Shown here in pieces: positions 31,901 to 41,400 of a DNA stretch of 64,000 nt. The DNA comes from Pontiellaceae bacterium B1224 (GTDB taxonomy: Bacteria; Verrucomicrobiota; Kiritimatiellia; Kiritimatiellales; Pontiellaceae): contig JAROBA010000003.1 in NCBI GenBank assembly GCA_029432815.1, forward strand, positions 1 to 64,000. Reading direction: 5' to 3'. The position numbers were made by a program, and so were the translations under genes. The notes beneath the pieces are model-generated. The model made no database searches, was not told the origin of the DNA, and saw only the letters and a program-made list of their open reading frames with translations. How positions within the stretch are numbered: the stretch's first letter is position 1; the number at the start of each line of letters is the position of its first letter.

Positions 31901-34156
31901 GCTTGGGGTGAAATTCCCTCAGTCCCCTCGACTGCGACCAATAATGTAGTCGCGATTGCCGCGGCAGGCGAAGATTTCGAAGGGTTTGGTCTGGCACTTA
32001 AAGAAAATGGAGGCGTTGTGAGCTGGGGGCAAAGCTATTCCGGAGCGACAGCTATTCCTGAGGAAGCAACCAGCAACGTCGTGGCGATAGCTGCGGGTGG
32101 AAGTTATTATGGTGGCTTCGGTCTGGCGCTCAAGACGAGTGGCGGAGTTATCGGTTGGGGTGAAAATTATTTTGGTCAGATCAGCATACCCTCAAGCGCG
32201 ACGAATGACGTCATAGCTATTGCTGCTGGGCCGACGCACAGCCTGGCACTTAAGAGTAATGGAGAGGTGGTAGGTTGGGGCGCAAACCAGCACGGCCAAA
32301 CCACCATTCCTCCAGATGCTACCACTGATGTGATTGCGATTGCGGCGGGAGGCAACGATGCTAGAGGCTTCAGTCTGGCGCTTAAAGCCGATGGTAGAGT
32401 TATTGGCTGGGGGTATAACTATGATGGAGTGACCTCTATACCCGATTCATTAACCGTACCCAATACTGGCAATCCAGTTATTAGTGGTTTTGTAGATGTA
32501 CATGTTCCAGGGATCTACACGTTGACGTACTCATCAACTAATGTATATGGAGCTGTGGGGCTGGCCACACGAATCGTGGAGATCATCCCAACGACCCCGC
32601 TCGTCAGTACGCGTTTGACCACAGAGGTGAGTTCCTCCGGGGCGAGGCTTTATGGCGTAGTGAATCCACGAGGTGCTGATACCGACGCATGGTTTGAATA
32701 TGGACTGTCGACGAAATATGGCAACAGTACGACCCCTGTACATCTCGTTGGAGTACCCGCTGCAGATCAAGATATCATTAGCTCCCTTGAGGACCTGCTT
32801 CCCTGGATGACCTATCATTACCGGGCGGTCGCTTCGAACAGCCTGGGTCGGATTAACGGTCCGGACATGACCTTTACTTTAGAGGGGCCTTTTGGTGCTG
32901 CCCCAGTGTTGTTGGCGTTGAGTGACATTATTCTGTCGCAAGGCGATGAAACGGGTATTTCTCTCACGATGTCTCCCCTTGGGCTGGAGGTGAGGGTTGC
33001 CTGTGATAACCCTGTTCTGTTGCCAGCGGGCAGTCTCGCGCTCAGCAGCTCCGGCTCCGGCGGTTGGCTGAATATTTCTCCAGACCCCGCGCATTCCGGT
33101 TCTGCTCGGATCAGGGTGACGGTCAGCGACGGTATGTATGCAGCCAGCCAGACCTTTACCCTGACGGTTACTCCATACGATACCGATCCGGATCGGCTGC
33201 TTTATATCGAAGATGCGCAGTTGGTATCCGGCGAGGCTTGGCGATTCCGCATGATGGATTATGGTTCGGCATCGACCAATTATTTGGTGGAATACCGGCC
33301 AGACCTTTCTCCAACCAACAGCTGGAGTCCTGCTGCCAATACCATCGATCTGGGCAACGGTTTATACGAGGTTGATATCGGATCGTATCCAGATGATGCC
33401 GGATTCTACCGAATCAGAGGATTTCGTGGCATGTCGGCAGGGCTTAGCTCGGCGGATGTCAGCGGGGACGAGGGATCGCTTGTCGGCCCGGTGGTCGTGT
33501 TCAATGGTATTCATACTGGCACAATCAATTATTCCTGGACCGATTTGACGGGGATATCTTACTCGGGAAGTGTGGATGTCGCCGGCACCACGGCTGTCAT
33601 TCCTATGCCGGTGATCGACAATATTGGAATCGATCAGATTCAGCATCTCACGTTGCAAATTCAAGTGGGAACCGGCTACGCCCTTGGCGAGACAGGTTCA
33701 GGAACCGTAACTATCGAGGAAAATGATGCAGAGTGGCTGGGTGTTTTGCGCGGCGAACAATCCTCGCTCGGTTTTGTTTTGAAAATCCAGCAAACGGACG
33801 GCTGCCTCCAGGGTGAAATTCAGAGTAAGGGCTTTGGATTTTTCCCGACTAATACGCTGGTGGAATTGAGCTTTACGGAGAATGACTTCCATGTCGTGGC
33901 AACAAACATTCCGTTGCCGTCCCTGGTTGGAAGCCCAGTATTCAGCACACTCCACTATCTGGATCTACGGCTGGACGCGAGCAATGGTGAAATGAATCAG
34001 ACCGTTGATGAGTCCTTGATTCAGGGGGTGGCAACCATGGTCAGTGTAGTGCCGGGACGACCGGAACTGGATACTGTGATCTCCAACATGTTCCGTTTGG
34101 CAAAAACACCTACGCCTGCATCCACAAATGAAGTCCCTCTTTATTCCGCACCTTAG
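28946..34156 (+). CDS. giant secreted multidomain protein (LamG, beta-helix, Fn3-like, 7-blade RCC1 propeller)
   Basis: A 1736-residue exported protein; AGAGGG 5 bases before 28946 sets the start, and a signal peptide spans about 1-32. In order: a LamG/concanavalin-like domain (about 33-215); an Fn3-like module (about 250-335); a right-handed beta-helix with Gly/Asp-rich loops (about 340-745, ending with the DNGGSTLTLTPLPDSPVINSG motif); a second Fn3-like module (about 750-845); an Ig-like (DUF5011-type) domain split by seven RCC1-type repeats (about 851-1215); a third Fn3-like module (about 1218-1310); cadherin-like and Calx-beta-like segments to about 1600; and an unknown C-terminus. It probably acts outside the cell, in binding polymers or surfaces. 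It lies 20 bases upstream of its likely partner gene. No exact palindrome copies occur. Confidence 0.85.
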   Translation: MKIKTKSPFVIRHMAFLLFASLLLFIVPRALAQTDWGSALQFDGTDDYVESSGINLANSSFTIEALIKRDSIGTSDCIIGQGTAAANMGLHFAFRANNVFTLAFYSDDLNTADTYTDYGWHHWAGTYDISGRVRSLYRDGILVANDIATANYKGLGPLRIGSRSFDADYIFAGQIDEVRIWNVARTDAEIKANMTQPLSGDESGLIAYYRLDEEAGSVAYDNSSNNFDGTLVNGPDWVASSAPFLTLPADNFTPTTARLNALINPNGRSTDAWFEWGTNTTFGCSTQIVNLGGGTNVVPITAALTGLIPQLTYHFRAVASNSLGVAYGQSKTFSLWEATNLVDSGAGSLRNLIAIADAGSAIIVTNIGTLTLTSGELIINKDLSIVGPGADLFAISGNNSSRVFNIANGAAVNISGLTIRDGRSPVSQPGGGIYNNGTLTLKDCSVIANHAGDGSTGGAGGNGGGIYNHTSGIFTANRCTFSGNYSGNGGTGSNGGNASGGSGNDGGDGGDGGNGGNGGAVYSTGIQLTLDSSTLSGNFTGSGGTGGKGGNGGWGAISGGDGGDGGDGGDGGDGGGIFANGIVKFESSTVSGNLVGNGGNGGGSGWGAEGGLSDGSSGSSGTSGVAGDGGGVNNQLGAQAQLVNTIVALNVDSSGPDDVAGTFTSLGHNLIGNTIGSSGFGSGDLLNTNPMLGSLADNGGSTLTLTPLPDSPVINSGDNAYATTTDQRGLPRIAAGQTDIGAVEYQYWPMVTTLPASEVSATGAVACATLHGTVNPDGPIPTTAWFEWEAGIGEGYSRRTPSFSIGTGTTAVPVTAELTGLSADVTYRYRLVATNSINCIVNGAEMCFWAPLVSLFGENSLIGTCYDPFVDPGAFVNSSAAQIAAGSSHCLALKTDGGVVGWGSNDFGETTIPQIARSNIVAIAAGGSEYESLSLALKADGGVVGWGANYYAIPSAATSNIVAITAGGTYFGCFGLALNTSGGVVAWGEIPSVPSTATNNVVAIAAAGEDFEGFGLALKENGGVVSWGQSYSGATAIPEEATSNVVAIAAGGSYYGGFGLALKTSGGVIGWGENYFGQISIPSSATNDVIAIAAGPTHSLALKSNGEVVGWGANQHGQTTIPPDATTDVIAIAAGGNDARGFSLALKADGRVIGWGYNYDGVTSIPDSLTVPNTGNPVISGFVDVHVPGIYTLTYSSTNVYGAVGLATRIVEIIPTTPLVSTRLTTEVSSSGARLYGVVNPRGADTDAWFEYGLSTKYGNSTTPVHLVGVPAADQDIISSLEDLLPWMTYHYRAVASNSLGRINGPDMTFTLEGPFGAAPVLLALSDIILSQGDETGISLTMSPLGLEVRVACDNPVLLPAGSLALSSSGSGGWLNISPDPAHSGSARIRVTVSDGMYAASQTFTLTVTPYDTDPDRLLYIEDAQLVSGEAWRFRMMDYGSASTNYLVEYRPDLSPTNSWSPAANTIDLGNGLYEVDIGSYPDDAGFYRIRGFRGMSAGLSSADVSGDEGSLVGPVVVFNGIHTGTINYSWTDLTGISYSGSVDVAGTTAVIPMPVIDNIGIDQIQHLTLQIQVGTGYALGETGSGTVTIEENDAEWLGVLRGEQSSLGFVLKIQQTDGCLQGEIQSKGFGFFPTNTLVELSFTENDFHVVATNIPLPSLVGSPVFSTLHYLDLRLDASNGEMNQTVDESLIQGVATMVSVVPGRPELDTVISNMFRLAKTPTPASTNEVPLYSAP

Positions 34157-34176
34157 AAGCGTAAAGGAGTCCAACT

Positions 34177-37083
34177 ATGAAAACACTGAATCCGATTATA
34201 AAAATAGACGAATCACGAAATGCATTAAAGAGGCGGATCCCGGCATTGCCCATTCACTTCTGCATTATGTCTTTCGAGATTAAAACTGTTCTTTTTTGTT
34301 TTCTTTGCATGATGACCCTGGCCACTGCCTTTGGCCAAATCAACTACAGTAATGAAACGAATGTTGCCGATAACGTAAAGCAAATGCTCTATTGGTCAGA
34401 TGCTCAATCAACGAACAAAAACGTTGCGGCATTTCGCTACAAGGTACTGCTCTACACGAATGAATTGGGCGGAGTTCGGGCGAATACTCCGAATATGATA
34501 AACCTCTATGGAGAAAATGAACGGGATCGATCTCATGAAGCAGAGCAGCATCTTAAGCTCGGGCTGGAGAACAATCCCTCCAGCGTAATTCTGGGCGGTC
34601 TCCTCCTCGATATCTACTATGACCGTGCCGTAGCAGAAAATATTTTTGCCCGAAACGCATGGGTGGATGCTGAGGTAATTCCTTTTGATATCACGCCGGT
34701 TCCTCCGAATTTTGTAATCGATTCACAAATATCAGCTTACGTATCGGTATTATCATTATATGAAAATGCATTCGCCACCTATGCCGCTGTGCTGACCAAT
34801 CAGCTCAATACAGGCACCTCTTTGGACGGACCCTTGGGCTATCGGGTTTTCCGACAACGGGTACCGGAAAGGAGCCTTACGCCCGGGAACTATCTCAGTA
34901 ACGGGGTGCCAACGTCCGTCATTGGCGAAACGGGACCGCTCTTCAGTGGTTACAAAGACCTTGTGTTGCTATACGGAATTCTACGCGATCAGGCTCGCGT
35001 AGCTAACTCGCTGACACGATTATACATTGCGCGCGGTTGGGTGACTGATCTTGCTGATGCCAAAACTCTTGTTACCAGAAATCAACGCTATCTCTTCCTT
35101 CATGGAAACTTGCTGCGAGGAATCTTTCCGGACCTTGATATCAGCTCCGTCGATCCTGCTTCGGGCTTGGCTGAAGCTGAGAGCAGTTGGCAAAAAGAGT
35201 TGTCAGAACTCGAACAGCTCCGACAGCTTATTGAAGGTGAGGCAAATGTGCTCGGGTTCGCCCCGGATTTCCTGATGCTGATCGGCAAGCAGTCCACGTA
35301 CTTCGACTCGTTCGATTCATATAAAAGCCTGCTGGACCCCGGCAAAGCGTCTTCTCGATTAAAACTGGCGATGGATGCGCTTGCCGATGCGCGAGATGCT
35401 GAAGAGGACTACCATGGGTTTCAAGAGCAATTGACGAGCCAGTTGGAGGATATCACAGACTCCGCAGGTGACCGACTTAGCGAAATTGTTGGTGAGTATC
35501 CTTATCCCGGTGGAGGCGATGACACACCACAGGAAGGAAGCGAAGCGTGGTTACAACAAAACAGCATCGAGATTGCCAAACTTCAGATTGAAAGAAACAA
35601 AACAGAAATCGCCAACCTCAAGCAGGAAATTCAGATCGAAATCGATCGTCGGGCGCAGGAAGAGGGCATCAACAACGCCATAGCATCTGTTCAGATTGAC
35701 TATGGCAACAAACAGGCGGGTCTAACGGAAAGTATTGGGCATATTGAAGCGGCTCAGAAACTTTGTGATGCCGCGGCTGAAGCGGCCGGCGCGGATTGGA
35801 CAAGTCCCTGGAGTGCGGGTGCCGATCTGGCAAATGGTGTTGCACAAGCTGCCGCCGAAGAAATGAAAGGCCAGCTTAATGCAGAGAAAGAGCGGCTGGG
35901 TGGACAGGAAGCTGCCGAGATCACTTCGCTGAACGATGATCTTCTGGATATAAACAGTAAGGCCCTTATAAAAAATCTTTGGCTTCGGATGAACACGCTT
36001 GCCATAGATTCTCAGGAAGCTGCGCTTCAGTTGACGCAGGAGCGGGGCCGTCTTTCGGCGCTTGCTCGTGAAAAAGAGCAGCTCGAAGTACGTATCGCTG
36101 AAAGCGACGCTTCGTTATCCGGGCGCTACTTTGCTGATCCGTCACATCGCTTGAATATGCGATCTGAACAGGTACGGGCAAATCTACATTTTACGGAAGC
36201 GAGGAAATGGCTGTTTTTCATGATGCGTGCGTTGGAATACAAATGGAATGAAACCTTTGAGACAACCTATCCAGGAAACGATGGCTGGGAATGGAATAGC
36301 TGGAGCGTCTTTGAACTGCGTAACGCCGAAGAACTTGAAAGCTTCTATAACGCAATGGTTACCTTCGATGATGGACATACTCTCATACCGGATGATTATT
36401 ATGATTGGTTTTCGATACGGGAAAATTTCTTCGGTTATATCGATGATCCGAGTGCAACATATGCGGATCCCGTCACCAAAGCTCCCGTCGATGCCATTCA
36501 GGCCTTCCGAAGCGAGCTGAGTTTGCTGACAACCTCCAACCCAGGATATGTCACGCTCGAATTCAGTACCGTTCGTTCGGGAGGATCTTCTGGAACCTTT
36601 TTCAGAGGGCCGAGATTCAACCCAGACACTGGCGGCATCATCGAGAAAGGAACTTACCTGGACAAGATAGAGTGGATGAAGGTCAACCTACCCGGCGATC
36701 ACCCTTCAGGCGTCGAGTCGCTTGGCGGTAGTCTTCGATACGGTGGTACGAGCTATATTCGGAATCCCGAGCACGGAGGTTATGACCCACTCAAACCAGA
36801 CCGTCTAACGGATGAGTTTTCTTCCTTTAGCTCCCGCTTTTGGTTTGGTTCCGGTGGTGAGTGGCAGTTCACAGATGAACAGACGGCCACGATCACTATG
36901 ACCTTAAGCGAACAAGAACGCACGCCTCCCTCCGTTCAGGAAATAAATGTTTTCAAGGAGCGGAGTGTTGCTACCTCAAAATGGACATTGCTCATTCCAA
37001 TCGAAGGGGCTGCGAGCGTTGATATCGATAATCTGAACGACGTGGAAATCGAATTCTTCCACCAAGCGTTCACTAGACAGTAA
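34177..37083 (+). CDS. exported coiled-coil protein, partner of the giant protein
   Basis: A 968-residue protein of no family I recognise. AAAGGAG 7 bases before ATG fixes the start. A long basic N-region precedes a hydrophobic core (about residues 36-52, ending TAFGQ), a plausible extended signal peptide. The middle (about 390-690) is helical with heptad-like Glu/Lys/Leu runs (for example IERNKTEIANLKQEIQIEID) and an Ala-rich stretch, predicted coiled coil. The C-terminal quarter is beta-rich with many Gly, Ser and aromatic residues. The helical core followed by a beta-rich end loosely recalls large secreted toxins, but no diagnostic motif supports that. Its 20-base spacing from the giant gene indicates one operon. 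Confidence 0.75.
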   Translation: MKTLNPIIKIDESRNALKRRIPALPIHFCIMSFEIKTVLFCFLCMMTLATAFGQINYSNETNVADNVKQMLYWSDAQSTNKNVAAFRYKVLLYTNELGGVRANTPNMINLYGENERDRSHEAEQHLKLGLENNPSSVILGGLLLDIYYDRAVAENIFARNAWVDAEVIPFDITPVPPNFVIDSQISAYVSVLSLYENAFATYAAVLTNQLNTGTSLDGPLGYRVFRQRVPERSLTPGNYLSNGVPTSVIGETGPLFSGYKDLVLLYGILRDQARVANSLTRLYIARGWVTDLADAKTLVTRNQRYLFLHGNLLRGIFPDLDISSVDPASGLAEAESSWQKELSELEQLRQLIEGEANVLGFAPDFLMLIGKQSTYFDSFDSYKSLLDPGKASSRLKLAMDALADARDAEEDYHGFQEQLTSQLEDITDSAGDRLSEIVGEYPYPGGGDDTPQEGSEAWLQQNSIEIAKLQIERNKTEIANLKQEIQIEIDRRAQEEGINNAIASVQIDYGNKQAGLTESIGHIEAAQKLCDAAAEAAGADWTSPWSAGADLANGVAQAAAEEMKGQLNAEKERLGGQEAAEITSLNDDLLDINSKALIKNLWLRMNTLAIDSQEAALQLTQERGRLSALAREKEQLEVRIAESDASLSGRYFADPSHRLNMRSEQVRANLHFTEARKWLFFMMRALEYKWNETFETTYPGNDGWEWNSWSVFELRNAEELESFYNAMVTFDDGHTLIPDDYYDWFSIRENFFGYIDDPSATYADPVTKAPVDAIQAFRSELSLLTTSNPGYVTLEFSTVRSGGSSGTFFRGPRFNPDTGGIIEKGTYLDKIEWMKVNLPGDHPSGVESLGGSLRYGGTSYIRNPEHGGYDPLKPDRLTDEFSSFSSRFWFGSGGEWQFTDEQTATITMTLSEQERTPPSVQEINVFKERSVATSKWTLLIPIEGAASVDIDNLNDVEIEFFHQAFTRQ

Positions 37084-37132
37084 TTCACATAAACCAATTC
37101 TTTTCCCTGCAAGGAGATCACGGCGGAGGGGA

Positions 37133-38368
37133 TCACTCCTCAAACGTCCGCAAGGCCTTGATGCGCTCGAGAACGGGCGGGTGGGAATATTCCAGGAATA
37201 CCTTGAGCGGGTGGGGTGTCAGGTTGGAGAGGTTGTCGACGGACAGCTTCTTAAGGGCCTCGATCATTTTTCCGGGTGCCTGGGTGGTTTCGGCGGCGTA
37301 GGCGTCGGCCTCGAACTCGTGCTTGCGCGAGAGCAGGTTGCCGAGCAGGTTCAGGATCATGCTGATGGGGGCGTAGAGGAAGCCGAAGAAAATGAGCCCG
37401 GCGTAGAGCGGGGTGCCTTCAATGCCGAACGCGGCGTAGAGTCCGCCTTTGGTGATGAAGAGCGAGAGAATGAAAAACATGAGGAGGCTGGAGGCCATCG
37501 AAATGATGATGCCTTTCTTGATATGGCCGCGTTTGCTATGGCCCACCTCGTGCGCCAGCACGCCGACGAGCTCTTCGGTGGAGTGATTTTCAATCAGTGT
37601 ATCAAACAAAGCGATGCGTTTGGTTTTTCCAAACCCTGTAAAAAAGGCATTCGATTTGGTGGAGCGTTTGGAGCCGTCGATCTTGAAGATACCGCTGATG
37701 GTGAATTGCTGGGAGGCGGCATAATCTTCGATGGCGGAGCGGAGTTCGCCGTCTTCGAGCGGGGTGAATTTATTGAAGAGCGGCAGAATGGCGACCGGGG
37801 CAATGAACATGACAAAGAGCTGGATGACGCTCAATGCGCCCCAGGCCCAGAGCCACGCGTAGGCCACGGACGAAAAGATCCAGAGCACGAGCGCGAAAAT
37901 CGGTGCGCCGAGCAGGGCGGTCAGCAGGAGTCCCTTCAGCAGATCCACGACGAAAGTTTTAGCCGTAGTTTTATTGAATCCGAATTTTTCTTCGAGGACG
38001 AAGGTATTATAGATGCTGAACGGCAGGCCGACGACCTGGCTGATCAGGATGAGGAGTCCGCCAAAGACCAGACCTTGCAGGATCATATGTTCGGAGGTGG
38101 CTTGTGCAATATCGTTGATCCATCGAAAGCCGCCGAGCAGGATGAATGCAATAGTGAGCGGCAGCATGATGCCGGACTGGATCTGCTCGAAGCGGGTGGT
38201 CTCTTTTAAATAGCGCTGAGACTCGGCATATTTCTCGTCGTCATAGATTCCATGAAACTCATCCGGAATCTGGGTGGAGACATTCCGTACGTTGAGCGTT
38301 TCAACAATCAGCGAGAGCAGCCAGTTGAAAACCAGCAGTGCTAAAATAAAAATCAGGTAACCGTTCAT
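37133..38368 (-). CDS. M48-family CAAX-type membrane metalloprotease (Ste24-like)
   Basis: A 411-residue multi-pass membrane protein. The zinc site HEVGH (about 270-274) and the downstream Glu in RKHEFEADAYA (about 350) are the M48A signature. The N-terminal family stretch runs from PDEFHGIYDDEKYAESQRYL to FGFNKTTAKTFVVDLLKG. About six to seven hydrophobic helices surround a cytosolic or lumen-facing active site. Eukaryotic relatives process prenylated proteins; bacterial ones are thought to clear damaged membrane proteins, with substrates mostly unknown. It converges on the 968-residue protein gene with about 50 bases between stops. The gene shows no exact palindrome copies. Confidence 0.92.
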   Translation of the reverse strand: MNGYLIFILALLVFNWLLSLIVETLNVRNVSTQIPDEFHGIYDDEKYAESQRYLKETTRFEQIQSGIMLPLTIAFILLGGFRWINDIAQATSEHMILQGLVFGGLLILISQVVGLPFSIYNTFVLEEKFGFNKTTAKTFVVDLLKGLLLTALLGAPIFALVLWIFSSVAYAWLWAWGALSVIQLFVMFIAPVAILPLFNKFTPLEDGELRSAIEDYAASQQFTISGIFKIDGSKRSTKSNAFFTGFGKTKRIALFDTLIENHSTEELVGVLAHEVGHSKRGHIKKGIIISMASSLLMFFILSLFITKGGLYAAFGIEGTPLYAGLIFFGFLYAPISMILNLLGNLLSRKHEFEADAYAAETTQAPGKMIEALKKLSVDNLSNLTPHPLKVFLEYSHPPVLERIKALRTFEE

Positions 38369-38393
38369 AAATTAAATCCTTTTGTTGTATTGG

Positions 38394-38418
38394 CCGCAAA
38401 GGAGCCCCTTCTTTGCGG
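38394..38418. terminator. 8-bp hairpin between two minus-strand genes
   Basis: CCGCAAAG (38394-38401) and CTTTGCGG (38411-38418) enclose a 9-base loop. It lies between the HEAT-protein stop and the M48 start. No T-run follows on the minus strand, so a factor-dependent terminator, RNA-stability hairpin or protein site is equally possible. Confidence 0.4.
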
Positions 38419-38439
38419 AGATATAACTGACCACGAATA

Positions 38440-41400
38440 CTAGAGGGGGTTCATTTCTTTTAAAAGCGAGAATCGGATCAGGTCGCCGTTGATCACCAGA
38501 TAGACCTTTGCCTGTTCTTCATTCACCCACATATCCATGCTGTTAAAATATAAGTTCGGCACCCACATGACGGGTTCAAAGGCGAACTTCGAAATGTCGT
38601 ATAGACCGATGACTGTTGCTTGTTTCTCTTCATCATATTTCGCGGCCCATGAGAGGCCTTCGGTTGCGGTCGCTTGCAGGGGGCGGTAGGTCAAATCCTC
38701 CAACGGCCAAAAGATGCCTGCGAGTGTCCGAGCCTTTCCAGTGCTTGGATCAACTGCGAAGTATGTCCTTTCTTTGGTTTCTTTGTCCCATATACCGACC
38801 AGAAAAGCCTCAAGATGGTCCAAATACGCGATGATATAAAAGTTTTCTACCGGAAGCGGAACAGGGTGTTCCTCGCGGTTAACCAAATCGAATAGGACCA
38901 AGGATTCCCCTCGGTGTCCGCTATTTTTTTTCGCGATGATCCATTCCCCATTTGAAGAGGTGATGGCGCGTGCATAACGGCCTTCAAGAAGCTTCTCAGG
39001 TTCGCTATTTGTGGAATACAACCAAAGTCCGTCGTCGTCGCCAATGTCGCCCGTGCGGATCAGTCCATGTGGCGTCGTACATTTCCATGGTGCAGGATGA
39101 TACTCAAGGCTTTGGGGAAGATCCGCCCGCGCGCCAACAATATTGCATGCAGCGGGCTGATCAATCACTGCTCCGACTGCGCCGGTAAACGAATGCCAGC
39201 GCGAGAGATCTCTATTGACTTCCAGCAGAACCCTTGTGTCATCGCCCCCGCTCCATACCGCTTGGGCTTTTTTATCAAATCTGGGGTGAAGAATTTCAAA
39301 GCCCTCAAGCATATCGATGCCGTGGTACCGCAACGTCAGGGGTTTCACACGTCTAATTTCATGGAATCGTTCAATGAGCCGACTATAGATGGGGGCGTGT
39401 TCCAGTTCTTCACTAGGATTGTTAATGTGAACGATGCACCCGTTGGTTGGCGTGAGGAATGCGTATTCATAAATACCTCTTTGGGTGCTGACCCCTGCAT
39501 CAAAGGCGGGAAGCTCATTAATTCGATTCCTTTTGATGAAGTCGGTGAAACGCGCAACTTCGTTGGTAGTGAGGGCGCGGCTAGCAAATCGATTGGGCCC
39601 TGATAAATTATATAGGGTTCCTGAAATCCCGTGTACCGTTATCGCAGTGCCGTAGGAACGGCTGAAGGGAGAGGATAGTAAATACACTTCATCCGGAGGA
39701 TTTTCATCGTTCATCCCGAGGATTTCGGGGATCTCTTCTTCAACGAAAAATGGTCTATTTGAATCATCCGGATCGAAATCGCCGTATTGGGCGCCCGAAA
39801 TAATTCGCTCATTTGGGTGAAGTCGTTCGCGGGCGCGGCGGGCGGGCTGGGAATCGTTGGCCCAAAGATATCGATCCACCGCGAGTGCGAGCGTTTTCTG
39901 TTCCGGGTCGTAAAGGTTTATCACGAGGTTGATCGGTAGTTCCATCCGGTTCAGGCGCGCGCAAGCCAGTAAGAGGGTTTGAAGGTCTGGTTCCGTGGTT
40001 CGTAGAATACGTTCCGCAGACTCGGCATTTTCTTGAATGACCGTCGCGATGGCGGACGAAAATCCACTTCCGTTCGATAAAACAGTGAGCGCGTTTTGTT
40101 GTCGGTCTCGAAGTTGATGGCATTGGTTGAGCGCGATTTTGATCTGATCGGCAGTTGGGAGGGGGGCTTGGATAGCTGCGAGAATCAGCTCGTCGTTCAC
40201 CGCTTTGGACCAATCGGAAACAATCTCACGGATTGTGTTGGCGGTATCGGGATCGGTGGCTTCTAATTGATCGGCGTAGAAAAGAAGCGCTGGCGTGACC
40301 GGATGCTCATGATTGAAGCGTTCGTTCCATGGTGAGTCCATGAAAGAACCGATGGCATAGGCGGTCGTTTCGCGGTCGGCAGGCCGTTTTGTGGCGTAGA
40401 TTTCTACGCTCGTTGCAATCTCATACAGGCTGAAACCGCCGAGTTCGTGTATCGCGGAAATTACATGGTCTTTCGCGCTGGCATCTATTTCCCGGTCAAG
40501 GGCTTTTCGCAGGGCGGGAAGTGCATTGGTGGCTCCTTGGAATGCCAATGCATCGGCGGCGCTCGCGACTGCACGATCATCTTCGTTTAGCAATATCCAG
40601 ATTAAACCGGTCACGCTTTCAGGGATTCGGACCTCTTTCAGATTGAAAATTAGACTAAGTCGGCAGAGGAAGTGGTCGACCCATCTTGGCTCCGACAGCC
40701 AGGGCAGGAGCGGGCGCAGTGCATCTGCGCGTGGAGAATCGTCATTGAAATAGGAGAGACAAAGCACCGCATTGGTGTGAGCGATGCGATTTTTCTGGTC
40801 AATATATTGCGTCACGATGGGAATTAATTGGTCAGGATCATCCGCGATATGATCCGCAAGAAGTTGTGTCATACGGTGACTCAATTGAGGTTCGGTTGTT
40901 AGCAGATGTGTGAACCATTCTTCACGCCCTTCCCAAGGGGCATCCAGCATGACTTTGCATGCATCTGCTCGGGGGGAATCGGGAAGGTTTTTATTTTCAG
41001 CAATGGTAATTAACTGCGTTCGGATTTCAGCACGCTCTTCTTGCTCCGCCTTTTCGTAGAGTATGATCAAGGCATGCGTTTGAACATGGGGTTCATCGCT
41101 GGAGGCATGTGTACATAGGATGGTCTTGGCCGTGGGCCAATCCAACTCAGCGAGCCATTCGAGGGGATCGTCGTCGGTTAGATATTCCCCATTAAAATGG
41201 AAAGCCTTCGCTTGTTGAATCAACTGTGGGCGGAGATATTGGCCGCGTTGCATCAACCATTGTGCGATCTCTTCCCGATCATCGGTGTCGTAAAATTCCG
41301 CATCCATCCCTTTTTGATAGAGTTCGTAAACGGCGTCCTGAATATCGGGGGTATCATCAAGAAATTCGAGAATGCTGGTGAGAGCTCCGGGATAGATTTC

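Noticed and set aside
34177-37083. 968-aa protein as a Tc-toxin or pore-forming toxin
   Set aside because: Only the general helix-then-beta layout is similar; no diagnostic motif supports it.
37181-38209. 342-codon open frame opposite the M48 protease gene
   Set aside because: Compositionally odd (Gly/Glu/Asp-rich) and fully antisense to a gene with a clear zinc motif.
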